This document shows positions 21,183-33,085 of a DNA stretch of 64,000 nt, in pieces. Location: positions 10,500-74,499 of the forward strand of contig NW_020170421.1 of assembly GCF_000524195.1 (NCBI RefSeq), written 5' to 3'. The position numbers and the translations under genes are program-made. The stretch comes from Echinococcus granulosus. Taxonomy: Eukaryota > Platyhelminthes > Cestoda > Cyclophyllidea > Taeniidae. Positions within the stretch are counted from its first letter, which is position 1. Each line of letters starts with the position of its first letter. The notes below the pieces were generated by a model, which saw nothing but the letters and a program-made list of their open reading frames with translations, had not been told where the DNA came from and ran no database searches.

Positions 21183-23559
21183 CATTTTGCACGGGAAATT
21201 GTGTAGAATAGTGGTTCCATGAACCCACCTCGCATTTTCTCTCACATTGTACGCTTCTGCTTTTTAATTAGCTTTAATGTGAATGGCACACCTACTGACT
21301 CAAGATTTCTTTATTGTCTGATCTTAGGCAGCTGAGAGCTAATGGATCCTCCCTCCCACAATACAATTCAGACTGAGGTCTCCTAGTTAAATTGCTATCC
21401 TCAAATGTAAATGTCGCTACAGTGAATGTTGATGGAGATAGTCTTCATCGAATTGAGCACGGTTTGCCAATTTGTGCAGTTATGGCAGTTGGGAAGACAA
21501 AATTGGACACCTCGTAAAAGGGAGTTATGAGGCACCAGGCACTCATTAAAGGCTAATCCTACAGTCTAACTTCTTCTACAATTAACGACGTCGACGAATC
21601 GCTTTAAAGCTATCAAGGAGCAGTACTTATCTCTGTACTCAGTAAACTTTCCGTGCCATTGCTACTTAACAATAAGTGCACAAATCACAGAGCGCGCAGA
21701 TGTTTCTTCACACTTCTTACAAAAGATACCTAGAACTCGTCTTTTACTAATCATATGAAATCTCTGCGTTACACTTCACTACTCACACCTTTTAGGAAAG
21801 GATACTTCTAGTTTTGGCCTAAAACTTGAAACGTGCCCAATAAAGTGACCTAAGTAACGTATTTTATCAGATCTGGGAACAAAACTAAGATGCCTTCTGT
21901 AAATCAGCAATAAGATTTTTGAGTTGATTCGCCAATGGGCTCAATGTGTGGCAATGTTATGTATGGTATTCCATTGTAAACAAGTATTTATATCTTTTAC
22001 CAGAAATTAGTGTTTACTTTGCTGGATCTGCATATTCTTCCATCTGTTTGGTAATATGCGTTGTGGTCGACCCAAGTGGAACAGAAAACACGCATGGGTC
22101 TCAAACCCTGGATATCGGTGGGTATCTTTTTTGTATTACAATCAGAAGCTCTGCACAAACTGTCTCCAACCTCACATTACGACTCTAGTTTGATTCACAC
22201 TGCCCTAAGTTAAACAGTTTTCATGAAAAATGCAGGTCTATTCATTATAAAGCATTGGTCAATTCGGCTGTTATGTCTCCGTCCTGCTATCTGTCAGCGG
22301 AACACTTTTGTTTTGTTTTTACCTCAGATAAGAGATACGTAATTTATTTTAGGCTGATGGGGCAAAAAGTTGAATCTTTGCTGCGCCATGCCTTTTCTCA
22401 GTTTCCACTGAGTAACGCGGACGCGGATTGGGTTCTGGTTGAGAGACAACCCGATGCTGGTCGAAGATTTTAGCTTTAGTCGATTTGAGAACACTGGTTG
22501 TTGATTCGAATAAGGGCACTCAGTATAGTACGTTATGATGAAATGTCCCATATTCGATCACGTACCATAGGCATCCAAATGAACCTTGGGAACTAGGATG
22601 GGTAGCAGTGAGTTTAGCCTGTCCCTAGTCCAGCGCCACCCTATCGATCCCTAGCGGATATATAGTAGACATTACCTAAGCTTAGAAATATATTCTACCG
22701 ATCAGCGTATGTGAGTAATCAGTGAATAAGAGAACGGTCAAAATAATTAAATAGCACACTATGCAAATTTAGGGCATTTTCTATAAAGGTATAAGTAAAA
22801 TAATCATGCAATCATCAAGCACTTGGCACACAATTCGAAGAAATTACAGTCTTGACAACTATTCGTGCTAATGTCTAAAAATTACGTCATATGTACCTGG
22901 AAAAATATCTAAGACCCCGAATCTGTTAGGCTGAAGCTATTTTAAACTCACTGTGTTCTAGGTAATCACTAAAGCAGATCTAATACTAACCAAACACATT
23001 TCCGAGCATAGTTAAACGCGTTGTGTTTTGGTGTGTCATTAGCGTGGCAGCATCGGCTCCACTAGCAATGACCAAGTTGTTGGAGAATGAAAACGAATTG
23101 AAGACTGGTGACTTCAAGAGCTGGACTTATAAAGTTGGTTTTTGGATTAGATTTGTATCTTTTTGAATGTGTCATTTAGGCGAGAGGTGACCAGTAATTA
23201 TTCCAACTCGTCATCGACCAGGAAGGGCAGACACTCACCCCAGGGTTCTTCCGTCGTTGCCAAAAAGCGGGCGTAGACGACGAGGAGTACACGAAAAATC
23301 CCTGGCTACCAGCGGAGTGGAATGTCTGCGGCCCACCTCCAACTTTGGTTGCTCTTTGGATAACCATCCAAGTTAGACACAGAGTCTGCCCACTTATTAT
23401 GGTCGAGAAACTCCACATCACAGACCTCAACTCCCCCAGCGGGCTAATAATATTCTGAACAAATAATCGTCAAGGACTGTCAACGGTTTCGCGCTACGAC
23501 AAGCTCAACAGGGGAACAAATTCCGCACCCCCATATCGAAACTTTTTCATTATGCTCCA

Positions 23560-23940
23560 AAATTAGGTGAGCCTTCCTTTCCCTATATTGTTCGCTCTCA
23601 AACAGCTCCCATGCATTCCTGCAAGCCCCAGGCAAACAAGAAAGACGTTCGTACAGTTTCCTCTTTGACTCTGGCGCGGTCACAGCAGTAGTAGATCTTG
23701 AGACTCTTTACGAATATCACAAGATTATGATCGTTTCACTATTTAGCACATTAAATTAGGTAGAAAAAGGGGTGGTAGTAACAGGGGAGACGTCGTTGCA
23801 TGTCAGCATAGGCAGGAAAACCTAGAAAGTGAAATTTTCCACATATCCAGTGTTGACTTGGAGCATAATTATTGGGGCTGATTTTCTACGTAGTATTGAT
23901 GTCGCCCTGAATTTTACGAAAGGCACCTCCTTCATCCACT
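23560..23940 (+). pseudogene. Gypsy copy 2: gag end and aspartic protease
   Basis: The frame reads LSNSSHAFLQAPGK, then SYSFLFDSGAVTAVVDLETL, then after two stops IIGADFLRSIDVALNF. LFDSGA is the protease active-site loop and IIGADFL matches the conserved hydrophobic-Gly near the protease C-terminus. In-frame stops at the N-VEK and KT-KV points kill it. Confidence 0.75.
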
Positions 23941-24144
23941 AACAAAATAAGGCCACGACAGTCTTTTCCTCTGCCAGAGAAAGGCGTCGACTATATTTGC
24001 AGCATCCCATTCACAGCTGCAGCTATACTCACGGGCAGTCTAGACAGTCCCTGCGCGTAGCATACTCATGCCACCGGCATTAGGAGGGACGAACTTCGTG
24101 AGATACTGATCAAGTGCGTGAATATATTTTCATGGCAAGGTGTT

Positions 24145-24345
24145 AAGCTGGGGAGAACAAACAGGGCGAAACATGCGATAGACACCGACGGAGTTAGACT
24201 GATTTGGCAGCCTCCTGGACGCAAACCGCGCCTTCTGCTGGAATAAATAAGCCATAGCGTCCAAGAGATGATCAGAGGCGTGGTCACAGAACCATTAAAA
24301 TCGCCATGGACCACATCTGCCGCTGTAATAAAGAAGAAGGACTGA
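24145..24345 (+). pseudogene. Gypsy copy 2: N-terminal reverse transcriptase
   Basis: The reading is LGRTNRAKHAIDTDGVRLIW, then QPPGRKPRLLLE, a stop, and later EPLKSPWTTSAAVIKKKD followed by TGA. These match the family landmarks before the polymerase domain (K-H-x-I-x-T, P-x-R, S-P-W-x-S-P, K-K-K-D). The catalytic YxDD box is not present downstream. Confidence 0.8.
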
Positions 24346-24791
24346 GGTCTTTGACTGTGGGTTCCATTGCTTCAGGTGTATGTTTCGTTAGACCCCCTTT
24401 ACGGATCAAAGTAGTTACCCACGTTAGGCCTAAAATCAATATACTGACAAGTGGAGGTGGCATAAATGGACAGAGAGAAAAGATAGTTTTCATTATCGCT
24501 AAACGGCCTTTATGGGTTCTAGTCATTGCTCTTTCGACTCTGCAATGGAGCGTCTACTTTCCAATGCCACGCGGAAATCGCAAAAGTGCAACCCGACCCT
24601 AACTGTTCGGTGTTTTTACAATGGTTTGACATTTCAGACATCACCTTATAGCGAGGAAGCTCATAGTGAAAAGGGATTAGCAGGCACCAAATCAGCAGAA
24701 TGCAATGAAGGAGATTGACTATTCGGTGGCCCGATAATACAAGGAACTGCAACAGTGCAACTTTTCAGGTCAATTAAGTTTAGTACAGTAA

Positions 24792-25260
24792 ATGAAGAGG
24801 GCTACATATAGTAATGCAGACGCTGTCTCAGAGACCAGTACTGGCAAAAACAGGAACCGGTTGAAGAAAGACGCAGTGTATCAACTCAAACATCCCTATG
24901 GTGTACGAGAGGCTTCTTACATCCTCATTGAACCTGGTGACCCGACGAGTACGAGAATAATAGTCGAAGTTATCCCTAGAGGTTATTATTTGTACTAGGA
25001 TGATGTAGCTCCTAAACGCTTAATGGTTCTGGTCTCATTGGTACGAAGAGTTCCTCACGAATTACATGAGTAATAGGGGAATGTAACGGAAAGAAAGATG
25101 CTAGATGTCTTAAGCAGAAGATACTGTTGGCCTTCGCTCAATCCAGGTGTATTGGAAATCTGTGAAGTCTGCATTATTTGTAGCAGCAACAGGAACAGCT
25201 TTAAGAGGCCTCATTTCACAGCGGTTGCATCACTCCAATCTATGTCCGCAGGCTTTCCAG
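24792..25260 (+). pseudogene. Gypsy copy 2: RNase H tail and integrase zinc-binding region
   Basis: YSNADAVSE at the start corresponds to the SNADALSR motif that closes RNase H in gypsy pol. After a degenerate spacer, the stretch at 25,095-25,200 reads RYCWPSLNPGVLEICEVCII with CxxC spacing, matching the C-x2-C half of the HHCC integrase zinc finger. Stops are present between the two. Confidence 0.65.
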
Positions 25261-25264
25261 GATA

Positions 25265-25652
25265 GAGAGTAGGTATTGACATGAATAGGCATGGGTTTTT
25301 TACTGATTGCAGCGGAGGAAACCGACATATCCTTGTTGTGGTAGACTTCTTTACGAAAATGGTCGATGCAGAATCCATGAAGGCACAAGACGCTAAAATG
25401 ACTGCCTCAATTTTATTCAATCGCCAAATTTGTCAACACGAAGTGCCAGAAATGGTGCACACCAATCAAGGCGCTAATTTTGAAAACCAGCTCTTTACTA
25501 AACTATGTAAGACCTACAGGATTTCGAAGACACGCATAACACCCGCGCATCCACAAGATAATGGGCAGGTGGGTGAATCGAATCGCACTCTGATGGGACT
25601 GCTGGAGGTTTTCGCTAAGGATATGCCACCACAAGAAGGTTTTGTGCCTTAA
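25265..25652 (+). pseudogene. Gypsy copy 2: integrase catalytic core
   Basis: The longest open part of the element, about 127 codons: RVGIDMN, then NRHILVVVDFFTKMVDAE, VHTNQGANFENQLFTKL and NGQVGESNRTLMGLLEVF. These are the landmarks of the DDE integrase core. The first Asp is kept (GID). The second, in the usual H-x-D-Q-G, is Asn (TNQG), and the Glu of NGQVE is Gly (NGQVG). So two of three catalytic acids are lost. The frame shifts near 25,645 into the next piece. Confidence 0.85.
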
Positions 25653-26060
25653 ATGGTGCCTGTTTACCTTTAGGGCTACAGTTCATACGCCAGCTGGCAT
25701 TTCACCGTTTAAGATACTCACAGGTGGTGAAAAAATAGTACCAACTGACATTTTCTTTCCAAACGGTAAAGTAGCAATTTACAATGTCCCACAATGCGTA
25801 CTGCGACTGAAAGGTGGGATGAAACATATTCTCAACTTTAAGTAAGAGCATCCACAATTGGGAGGTATACAGGCCTGTTCCGCCACCTGTAGTACATCAC
25901 ACTTTCCGTCATCCGTGGAGGAAAGATGCATTCCTAATGATGAAAGTCATCTCAGTAACGAACTACCTCGTCTGCGGCACAACTGCATACTCACTCAATC
26001 ACGGTTAATCACAACAAATTGCAACCGTACAAAGGTACATCACCTGTTGGGCACGTAGAC
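25642..26060 (+). pseudogene. Gypsy copy 2: integrase C-terminal region
   Basis: After a frameshift it continues FRATVHTPAGISPFKILTGG, a well-known gypsy integrase motif (R-A-x-x-H-x-x-T-G-x-S-P-F-x-x-x-x-G), then VPTDIFFP. More frame changes follow before the shared pol tail at 25,990-26,060. It belongs to the same polyprotein as the core. Confidence 0.8.
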
Positions 26061-26209
26061 GAAGTTTGGATAGTAAGGAATAAGACCGCTGGAAATAGGA
26101 CTTGTAGGTACCATTCATAGGAGGAAGGACCGGGACTGGCATTCAAATTGCTGAGGGGAATACACAATACACGCTTGTTTGAATATACCTTCTAGGTGAG
26201 AAGCGGTCA

Positions 26210-27690
26210 GTATATATTACTGACCTCGTAACTGAGCGGACGCCGACGGCTCCTTAACAGGAAATGGACCTTGGACCCACGCAACCTCGATTTTCTTTAC
26301 TCTTTTATGGCAGCAGTCAATATAAGATGTTCTCAGCTAGCCAGTCTGCTCGCTTTAGGAGTGTAAGGTCAGCGGTGGAGGAGAGGAACACTGAACTTGT
26401 TACACTACATTTGTTGACAAGACGGCAGTGTGGACATCCCTCATTAGCGTGCATGAGTACGTAAAAGGGTGGGTGTGGTTTGCGGCGTACGCGGCTTCGA
26501 AAGTTGGTAGGTTAGATGGGATTGCCGGTGGCAAGGAGTGATCTCCTCATCGCACCCTCATGTTAATCGGTTAGCGTTGACCTCATAGTGAGCATCAACG
26601 CCCTTAAAGTGTAACTATACTTAATATTAGCTGATCAGGGATCAGGAGAGGAGGGAGGCTGAACGAGAATGTCAAGTCCCAGAAGACTCGACATTTAGTC
26701 ATCGAAATCTAGACTTTTAGGGAACTCATTAGTACTGATTTCACAGAAAGAACGCTTTTTTTCTACACATTTATCCCACGTGGCAACGTTCAACACCCTG
26801 ATGCCAGGAAAAACAAGTTTTGTCCTCCATAAGTAACATTAACAGAGTCAGTGCAACATTTTTAGACTCAAAAGTGGATATTATTCTGTTATTCATATCT
26901 ACGTCTGCCTGAAACAACTGATCAAGAGAAATAAGTGAAAGCATGCCAAGCAATCTAACCATGCACACAGCCCATTGACAGTTTCCCAAGGTAAAGCAAC
27001 CAACTGCGGGGGTGGATCATTGAGCAGTTCAATAGTCATCCAATGCGACGCCTACGGCTGAACACCATTAAGGGCTTGACGGTCTATCACACTGCTCCAG
27101 CCGCTGCCAGTGCCCCATGTGGCCAACCGAAAAATATATCCTGTCTCCAAAGGCGACGACCCAGAAGGTGAACTCATGTATCAAAACGACTGAAATGTCG
27201 ATTGTTGGATTTATCCCCTGTAAATCTTTTTCCTGTCATTGCGGTGGGCATATTTTCAACCCCCATTTTAAGAGTTGGTTCAAGGGTTATCTGATCTCAT
27301 TCACCAGTCACAGCTTCCTCTCATTCATCAAGCTACTTAGCCTTTCCCCAACCTTTCATCGCGTTGTCTCGAATGAGCTATTTGGGTTACATCTTGAGCC
27401 TGCTATAATGTTGTGCTGTGATTTGGTATCCCAAATGCACAGATTAGTGACTGATTACGCACTGAAAGTCAGATTATGGGCAGAATAACACTCCAAAGTG
27501 GGATCGTTTGACGGTCTAAGGCGTCTCCTACCGATGTCGCAGGTGTGTAACTATGCAATCCACTTAGCTGTACCAGATGTCACAAATGCATGACGGGCTC
27601 TGCTTACCTGTTTGTTTACAATTACTGATTACCCAAATCTGCAGCTACCAAAGTTATCTGCTTCGCTTGTCCGTAAGGTCATAGACTTTC
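26210..27690 (+). repeat. LTR-like 3' end of gypsy copy 2, split by extra sequence
   Basis: 26,210-26,660 and 27,410-27,690 align to consecutive parts of the copy 1 end (2,980-2,110 in reverse complement). The roughly 730 bases between (26,670-27,400) have no match there. Either something inserted here or copy 1 lost it. No gene was identified in the extra sequence; the open frame at 27,117-27,488 spans its right edge and has no recognisable domain. Confidence 0.5.
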
Positions 27691-28098
27691 CTTCAGTTAT
27701 CAGTGGCATCTCGTGTCACATATGTACAAAGCAACACAGAGGCGTCGGTGGTGGTTAACTTGCTCCTGAGATAGACCCTTAAGGCTAATCCCTCACGCAG
27801 TAATTATGAGAGCTCGTCTAAACTGCCAGTGCTTTGCTTATTTCCCGAGAAATTGTAACTCATCAAAAAATAGCTTGTCAAGTCATCCATTCAGTAGTTT
27901 ATCAGGTCTGATGCCAGGCCGATACCCATCTCATCAAACCAAACATAAACAGACGGAACTAAGACATGAAGTGTGACAAGATAACTCGCCTGCCTCCTTC
28001 ACAGCACGAATGCTTAAAAGTTAACTGGAGCCCCTTTAAAAGGATCCTAGCATGCAAAAGTCAAGTCTGATAAACCAAGAGGGTTGACAGTTCCTTGT

Positions 28099-28790
28099 TT
28101 AGAAGTTAACAACAGCTACACCACAAGTTCCATCATTACCAGTGAAAGTGAGGGAGCCCACCTTATTGATGCAGAAATATCTCAGTTTTCCTAAATCATG
28201 GAACGCCTCCGCAGTGGCAAAAGCGACAAAGGCTTTGCTCGTTGCTCGATATACCCAAACTTGGCGATTGCACCGAATCAACTAAGGGCTTCGAATATAC
28301 CTCCACTCCACTCTGCTAGTAACCAACATCTGATCAGTTTGGCCGTCATTAGAAGCAGCTGTTTCTCTACAAATAAACAAGTATGGCGCTTGGATCCATT
28401 AAAGCATACCTCAAAGTGCTGCAACGGCAGAACAACTCACTTCAAATCTCGCGAAGATAAAACTTTCATGAGAGTGCTTTCCTAACCGGTTGATGAGAAC
28501 GTGCCTATAAAACATCCTTCACTCTCTGTGGTGTGGTCATGTTTGCAAAGGCAGTGCGTCGTGGCTTTCCATTCACACCTTCTAGACTCACATCCTTATC
28601 TGTAACGTCATCATTGAGAGAGCAGTACTTCTTCAAGGCATGCAGAAAATTAGAAGAGTTCAGATTACTAATGAATAGTCGCAACTTCTTCACTTTTCGC
28701 CTGCCACCGAAGCCTTCACCTTCGTCTTCGTCCTCCGCATTCTTGTCCTCTTCATCGCCGAGAGAAACACGTCTTAATTGCGCCTATAGA
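28099..28790 (-). pseudogene. Decayed copy D: RRM2, intron and RRM3
   Basis: Minus strand. An acidic linker (DEEDKNAEDEDEGEG) leads into KLRLFISNLNSSNFLHALKK and AFANMTTPQRVKDVL, matching RRM2 at 11,868-12,185, then a TAG and a further TGA. A GTGAGT donor (28,440) and an intron similar to 12,186-12,259 follow. The RRM3 exon (28,366-28,099; acceptor TTTGTAG) reads KAFVAFATAEAFHDLGKL. The linker is more acidic than in the main copy. Retention of the intron shows duplication at the DNA level. Confidence 0.75.
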
Positions 28791-29049
28791 TGGCCAAAAA
28801 GCCCTTGCTCCTTTTCTTAGTGAACCGATCATCAGACACTGACCTGATTAATAAACAATAAAGCAGGTAGATTGTTGGATTGCGTATTGGTACTAGGAGC
28901 CGCGATAATACGAAGGGGAAGAGAAATACGGACAGTAATTCAGATGATCTGTCTCGCAAATTAGTCTCGTCAGAAAGAGATGGCATTACAGTGAGTATTG
29001 CGCCCTTCAGCAAGCTTACCAACCATTATTGAGGAAGTGCGCAGAGTGC

Positions 29050-30480
29050 TGATTTTGATACGGCTCTGGTATACTAGACTTTCTTTACATCCTCGTAAAA
29101 GTCTATGGTTAAATAGATGGTCTCGTTGAGCTTATCGCTCAGATGGTGTGGCAGAAAAGGTCCAAATTCTCTCTAAATGATGAGTCTTCATGATGTCTTA
29201 AAGGCGTCTGGTCTTCTAAGGGACTAGTGGTCCTAGGCTCATCACTACAAAGAGTTGCTCTAGAGTTACACGAGTAATTGTATCATGTGGGGAAAAGTGG
29301 ATGCTAGACGCCTCGAGTAAAAGGTACTGGTGGATTACAATGACCTTAGAGACGCTAAATTTCTGTCTAATCTGCTTTACTTACAGCAGCCCCAAAAGAC
29401 AGCTATCGCACCACTCCTTCAGCCTATGCTCATTGCATTTCCAGGGGAAAAGGTGGGTATTGGTATCATGGATTCTCTGCCAACTACCCACGGTAATTAT
29501 CTCAAAAGTAGACAAGGAAGAACTCATAGGTTTGCAAGATTCTGAATCCGTGCTTCGGCTTTCGTCCATCGCTAGACTTGTCAACATGAAGTGCGATCAA
29601 GGCGATATTTTCGAAGACCGCCTCTTCGCTAATCTATGAAAAGCCTCTGGGGCTTCCGAGACATACCCTATGTTCGGATAACCGCCAGGTGGTAGACGAA
29701 TAGAAAGAACGAATTGCACTCTGGTTGGGCAAATAAAGACTTTCTCTAGGGATACGTAAATCCATTGATGGGATTTAAGCCTTAGACGGTGCTTCCTTCT
29801 CCACCGTAAGGGCTACAGTCCATATGCCAACCGTCGTCTCACCGCTCAAGATGATCACAGGCCAAAATTTGGAAGTAGCTTCAGACAACTTCTTACCAAA
29901 CATGGTTGAAAAAGCCTGCAGTGTCCAGCGGTACGTACTAAGACTGAAAAGTAGTTAAGGCAGTCTTGATTTTTAGGAGGGTACAGTTGCGACTGCTATA
30001 TTGGGTAAAAAATTACAACAGTCAGACTACCCTCTGCTGAGTATGGAATCATGTATATCTACACAGGCCCATATCAGCTATAGTACACTACAAGTTCCAT
30101 CACCATCTGTGGAGCAAGGATGCATTCCGAGTAAAGAAAAGCCACTTAACCAGCTAACTACCCCGCCTGCAATGTGCAACATTGTGCAAAACTAATCACC
30201 ATTCATAAAAACAAAGTGTGTGCGTGTAAAGGTGCATATCCAGTTGGATACAAAAATGAAGTTCACATGCTAACGGACGAAAGGAGGAGACTGAAAATGG
30301 CAGATGAAGAGGTCACCTTTAAGTGTAGCGGCGGAAACGGTGCTCTGAAAGACCAGGGGTCAGTGAAATCGAATGCTGTGACAGAGCGGACGTCACGTGT
30401 CTCCGAGTGAGGAGCAAGCTCTGAGCAAGAATAACCCCTGTCACTGTACCTCTTTCACTATGCTGCTTATAAAGAATGTC
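29050..30480 (+). mobile_element. Degenerate Ty3/gypsy integrase region, copy 3
   Basis: Plus-strand landmarks: SSKRYWW (integrase zinc region, about 29,305), VGIGIMDSLPTTHGNYL (29,452; the first catalytic Asp is Gly), KCDQGDIFEDRLFANL (29,592; second Asp kept), then DNRQVVDE, stop, and RATVHMPTVVSPLKMITGQ (about 29,808-29,864). The pol tail is at 30,185-30,250 and LTR-like sequence is near 30,380-30,480. gag, protease and polymerase are not seen. It lies just upstream (on the minus strand) of RRM relic D. Confidence 0.8.
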
Positions 30481-30499
30481 TCTATCCAATCATTCTACT

Positions 30500-33085
30500 C
30501 GTTTCAAGGAAATGAAGGTCGAGGTGGAAGGGATAGATGTCTAACATTTAGTAACTGTTCAGCTTTTCATAATGTAAGATGAGTGAATTTTCATTATTTA
30601 GTTCACGAAGTGAAGAAAACTTTGAATCAGCCAAAATAGAAGCAGAGATTTTGTACCAACCTTAGTTTCTGATCTTCGGATAGTTTTTTTAGAAGAACCG
30701 ACTATTTTGTGATGGCTGACACAGAAGAATTACCAATAGTGACACCGAAAAAGAATTTTACGTGAGAAATGGCTACAAAGCACAACAATATCAGCTCTAC
30801 TTGCGCATTCAGTCACATGGTTTTTGCCTTCTTACTTGGTGTTAGTAAATTCCTTTTAAAATGGCACATTTTTTGCGTCATAGGAGATGTTTCAAAGCGG
30901 TACCGGATGTCATGATTACAAAATCCTAATAACACTTTGCTAAACTTATCTATGTTTCTTTTATGAGCCACCGTCTAATTCATGGCCAACTATAATTTTT
31001 TACCATTGTCCGATTTCACGGCCAACATTTCCAAGATTCATCAACTAAGAAACAAGTTATTCCTCACCATTTGATCAGTTGGACTCATTAAGGTAAACTA
31101 ATGTAGTTCAATAGGAAGTTCATAAATGTGATTTTGCATACATAAAGTGCTTTTGATGCTAGAAGTTGGCTTAAGGGGAAAATATTGAATTACGACCAGC
31201 AAAAACCCGTAAAACACTTGTTTTGACTACAGAAAAGATTGCATTAATCTAAGCACCCGTTCGAGAGAGTTGCATCGAAAGTGCTTGAACCACCCTTATT
31301 ACTAACCCTCCACTTCACTTACATATTTGTAACAAAGACAGTTATAACCTAGGGTGTTTAAAGACCTTTGAAGGTTAATTCATCTAGTTGAGAGCCAGGT
31401 ATCACCTCATAATAATATTGAAAAAGGCCTACTAATCAAATAGGTAGTAGCCATACCTTCCATGCACTCAAGTCGAGCCAAACCAGCAATTTCATCTACA
31501 AAAATGAGTCTTTCTGACTTTCTTACCATAGTAACTTACACAGCCTCCCAATGTGTGCAGGAAACTCTTCGACTGTGACTTCCAGCCGGATGGGTGGACT
31601 AAATGGTACTAAAGGGTAGAAATAAGAAGCTGGTACGCACTGAAAGCACGACCGATACATTTAGGCCAAAGCAAGGCACATGAAGAAAGTAAGATTAAAC
31701 ATTCCGATGTTGGGCAATTATTACTTGAGGTTAGAGAATATTGGGTTGAAATAGCCAGCTGCACCTGTGGCCTTTCTATACAAACCACAAGAAAGGCATC
31801 CTCACCTAGTTTAAAATGCTTTAAAGAGTAATGCTCTAAGGGACATAAAAGTGCTTTGCAGTTGTAAATGGCAACTTTGAGAATTAATAAACAATGCCTT
31901 CTAGAGTTAAAGAGACTCTGCCTGTATTCTGACAAGGATTAGCAGATCTAAATGAACTGCAAAGCATGAACTTGAAATCCTGCATCCAACTTCAAGGTGA
32001 AAGCATTAGTTGAATAGCCTTATAGTGACAGCTTGGGACATTCATGAATGGGCTGGTAATTATGAGTATGCTGGAGGGGTGAAAGTCTCATTTCCTGAAA
32101 AAAGGAATAACTTTAGATTTCAAACTACTTCTCCTACTATTTGAACACTGTCATTAGGGACCATCTACTTTTTTGCTAAATGAAATAACATGGAATGTTA
32201 GGCAAAATGCGCCCCCGAAATGAAAGAAACAACTTGCAAAAGGAGTTAACGAAATGTCAAATTTACGCTTCTGCTTGGAGCATTCAAATCAAAGCGAAGT
32301 CAACTGTAAAGGCGGATAGATTCTGATGCAAAATTAGCGCTACAAAATCTGAAATGGTCTCTTTTCTTTGAATTTAGATTTAAGATGGTTTGCAATAAGG
32401 TATGGTAATGAATCCAGGATAGGAATTACCAAAGAGGTGGAAGGAGCTCTATGAACGCGGTCCTGAAAAGTGCTCTAAGGGGCGAAAATGGCAGGAAAGG
32501 AGTCACGTTTTAGTGAGGAAAGATAATGTAATAATATATGGTAGGGAAAGTTTAACTGTCCTGAAAATAAGCATTTGTCACACCTGGCTGGAGCACACCA
32601 ATCAACTCAAAATAAGACTTTGAACCCGAAGGCAGCTTTAAGCATGACAAATATAAAAGTATTCCTTGCAGACAAAATTATATTTTCTTAAAGTGAAATC
32701 TCAAATAGCCAGAAAGCATTTGAATCCCCAATGTTTAAAGTTAGCACTAATGGCTGTTCCAGAAAGCCCAAATCATTACTTAAGGTGAGTTTGAGTTAAA
32801 GCAGACTACTTTAGGGATAGATGAAGCTAAATTACCTTAATTTTCTCTAATACGGTTCAATCGCGAAGGTGGATAGAGATGGCAGTATAATGAGCTTGTT
32901 TTTAAAGGCTGAAAATGCAGACTTTTATACGATAATTTCAAATTTGAACCACTTTAATATTACTATATTGCATTTATACAAGGCAAGACACTAATGATTA
33001 CATATAGGGATAGTAAAACTGGTATTAGAGAGTAAATGAGTGGATAAACCAAGTTTTTCATTTCGCTGAGAGTAGAGAGGCGATG
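30500..33085. other. No gene recognised
   Basis: AT-rich sequence with only short open frames (the longest is 108 codons, minus, 31,609-31,935, with no domain). No splice-supported exon series or repeat was identified by eye. The left boundary of the 5.9-kb direct duplication may lie within the right part, as weak similarity to about 38,180-38,250 is visible near 32,830-32,900. Confidence 0.5.

Larger units (their letters stand above)
19560..27690 (-). repeat. Right arm of a large inverted duplication
   Basis: Read in reverse complement this segment runs parallel to about 2,110-9,080. Matched blocks, in unbroken opposite order, are 8,935-9,030/19,565-19,660, 8,270-8,350/20,020-20,130, 8,080-8,150/20,280-20,350, 6,630-7,030/21,400-21,760, 6,250-6,290/22,190-22,240, 5,040-5,170/22,940-23,110, 3,830-4,110/23,620-23,920, 2,990-3,050/25,990-26,060 and 2,260-2,340/27,470-27,560. 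The similarity is far from perfect, so the event is old. Confidence 0.75.
22940..27690 (+). mobile_element. Degenerate Ty3/gypsy-type LTR retrotransposon, copy 2
   Basis: Plus-strand order: leader (22,940-23,110), gag tail (about 23,480-23,640), protease (23,640-23,940), start of reverse transcriptase (24,145-24,345), tail of RNase H (24,792-24,860), integrase zinc region (25,080-25,260), integrase core and C-terminal part (25,265-26,060), and an LTR-like end (26,210-27,690). From the reverse-transcriptase start to the RNase H tail only about 475 bases remain, so the polymerase palm and most of RNase H are deleted. Numerous stops and frameshifts show that it is inactive. Confidence 0.85.

Noticed and set aside
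27117..27488. A 123-codon plus-strand frame
   Set aside because: It crosses from the unmatched block into LTR-like sequence and shows no domain and no conserved frame in the other LTR copy.
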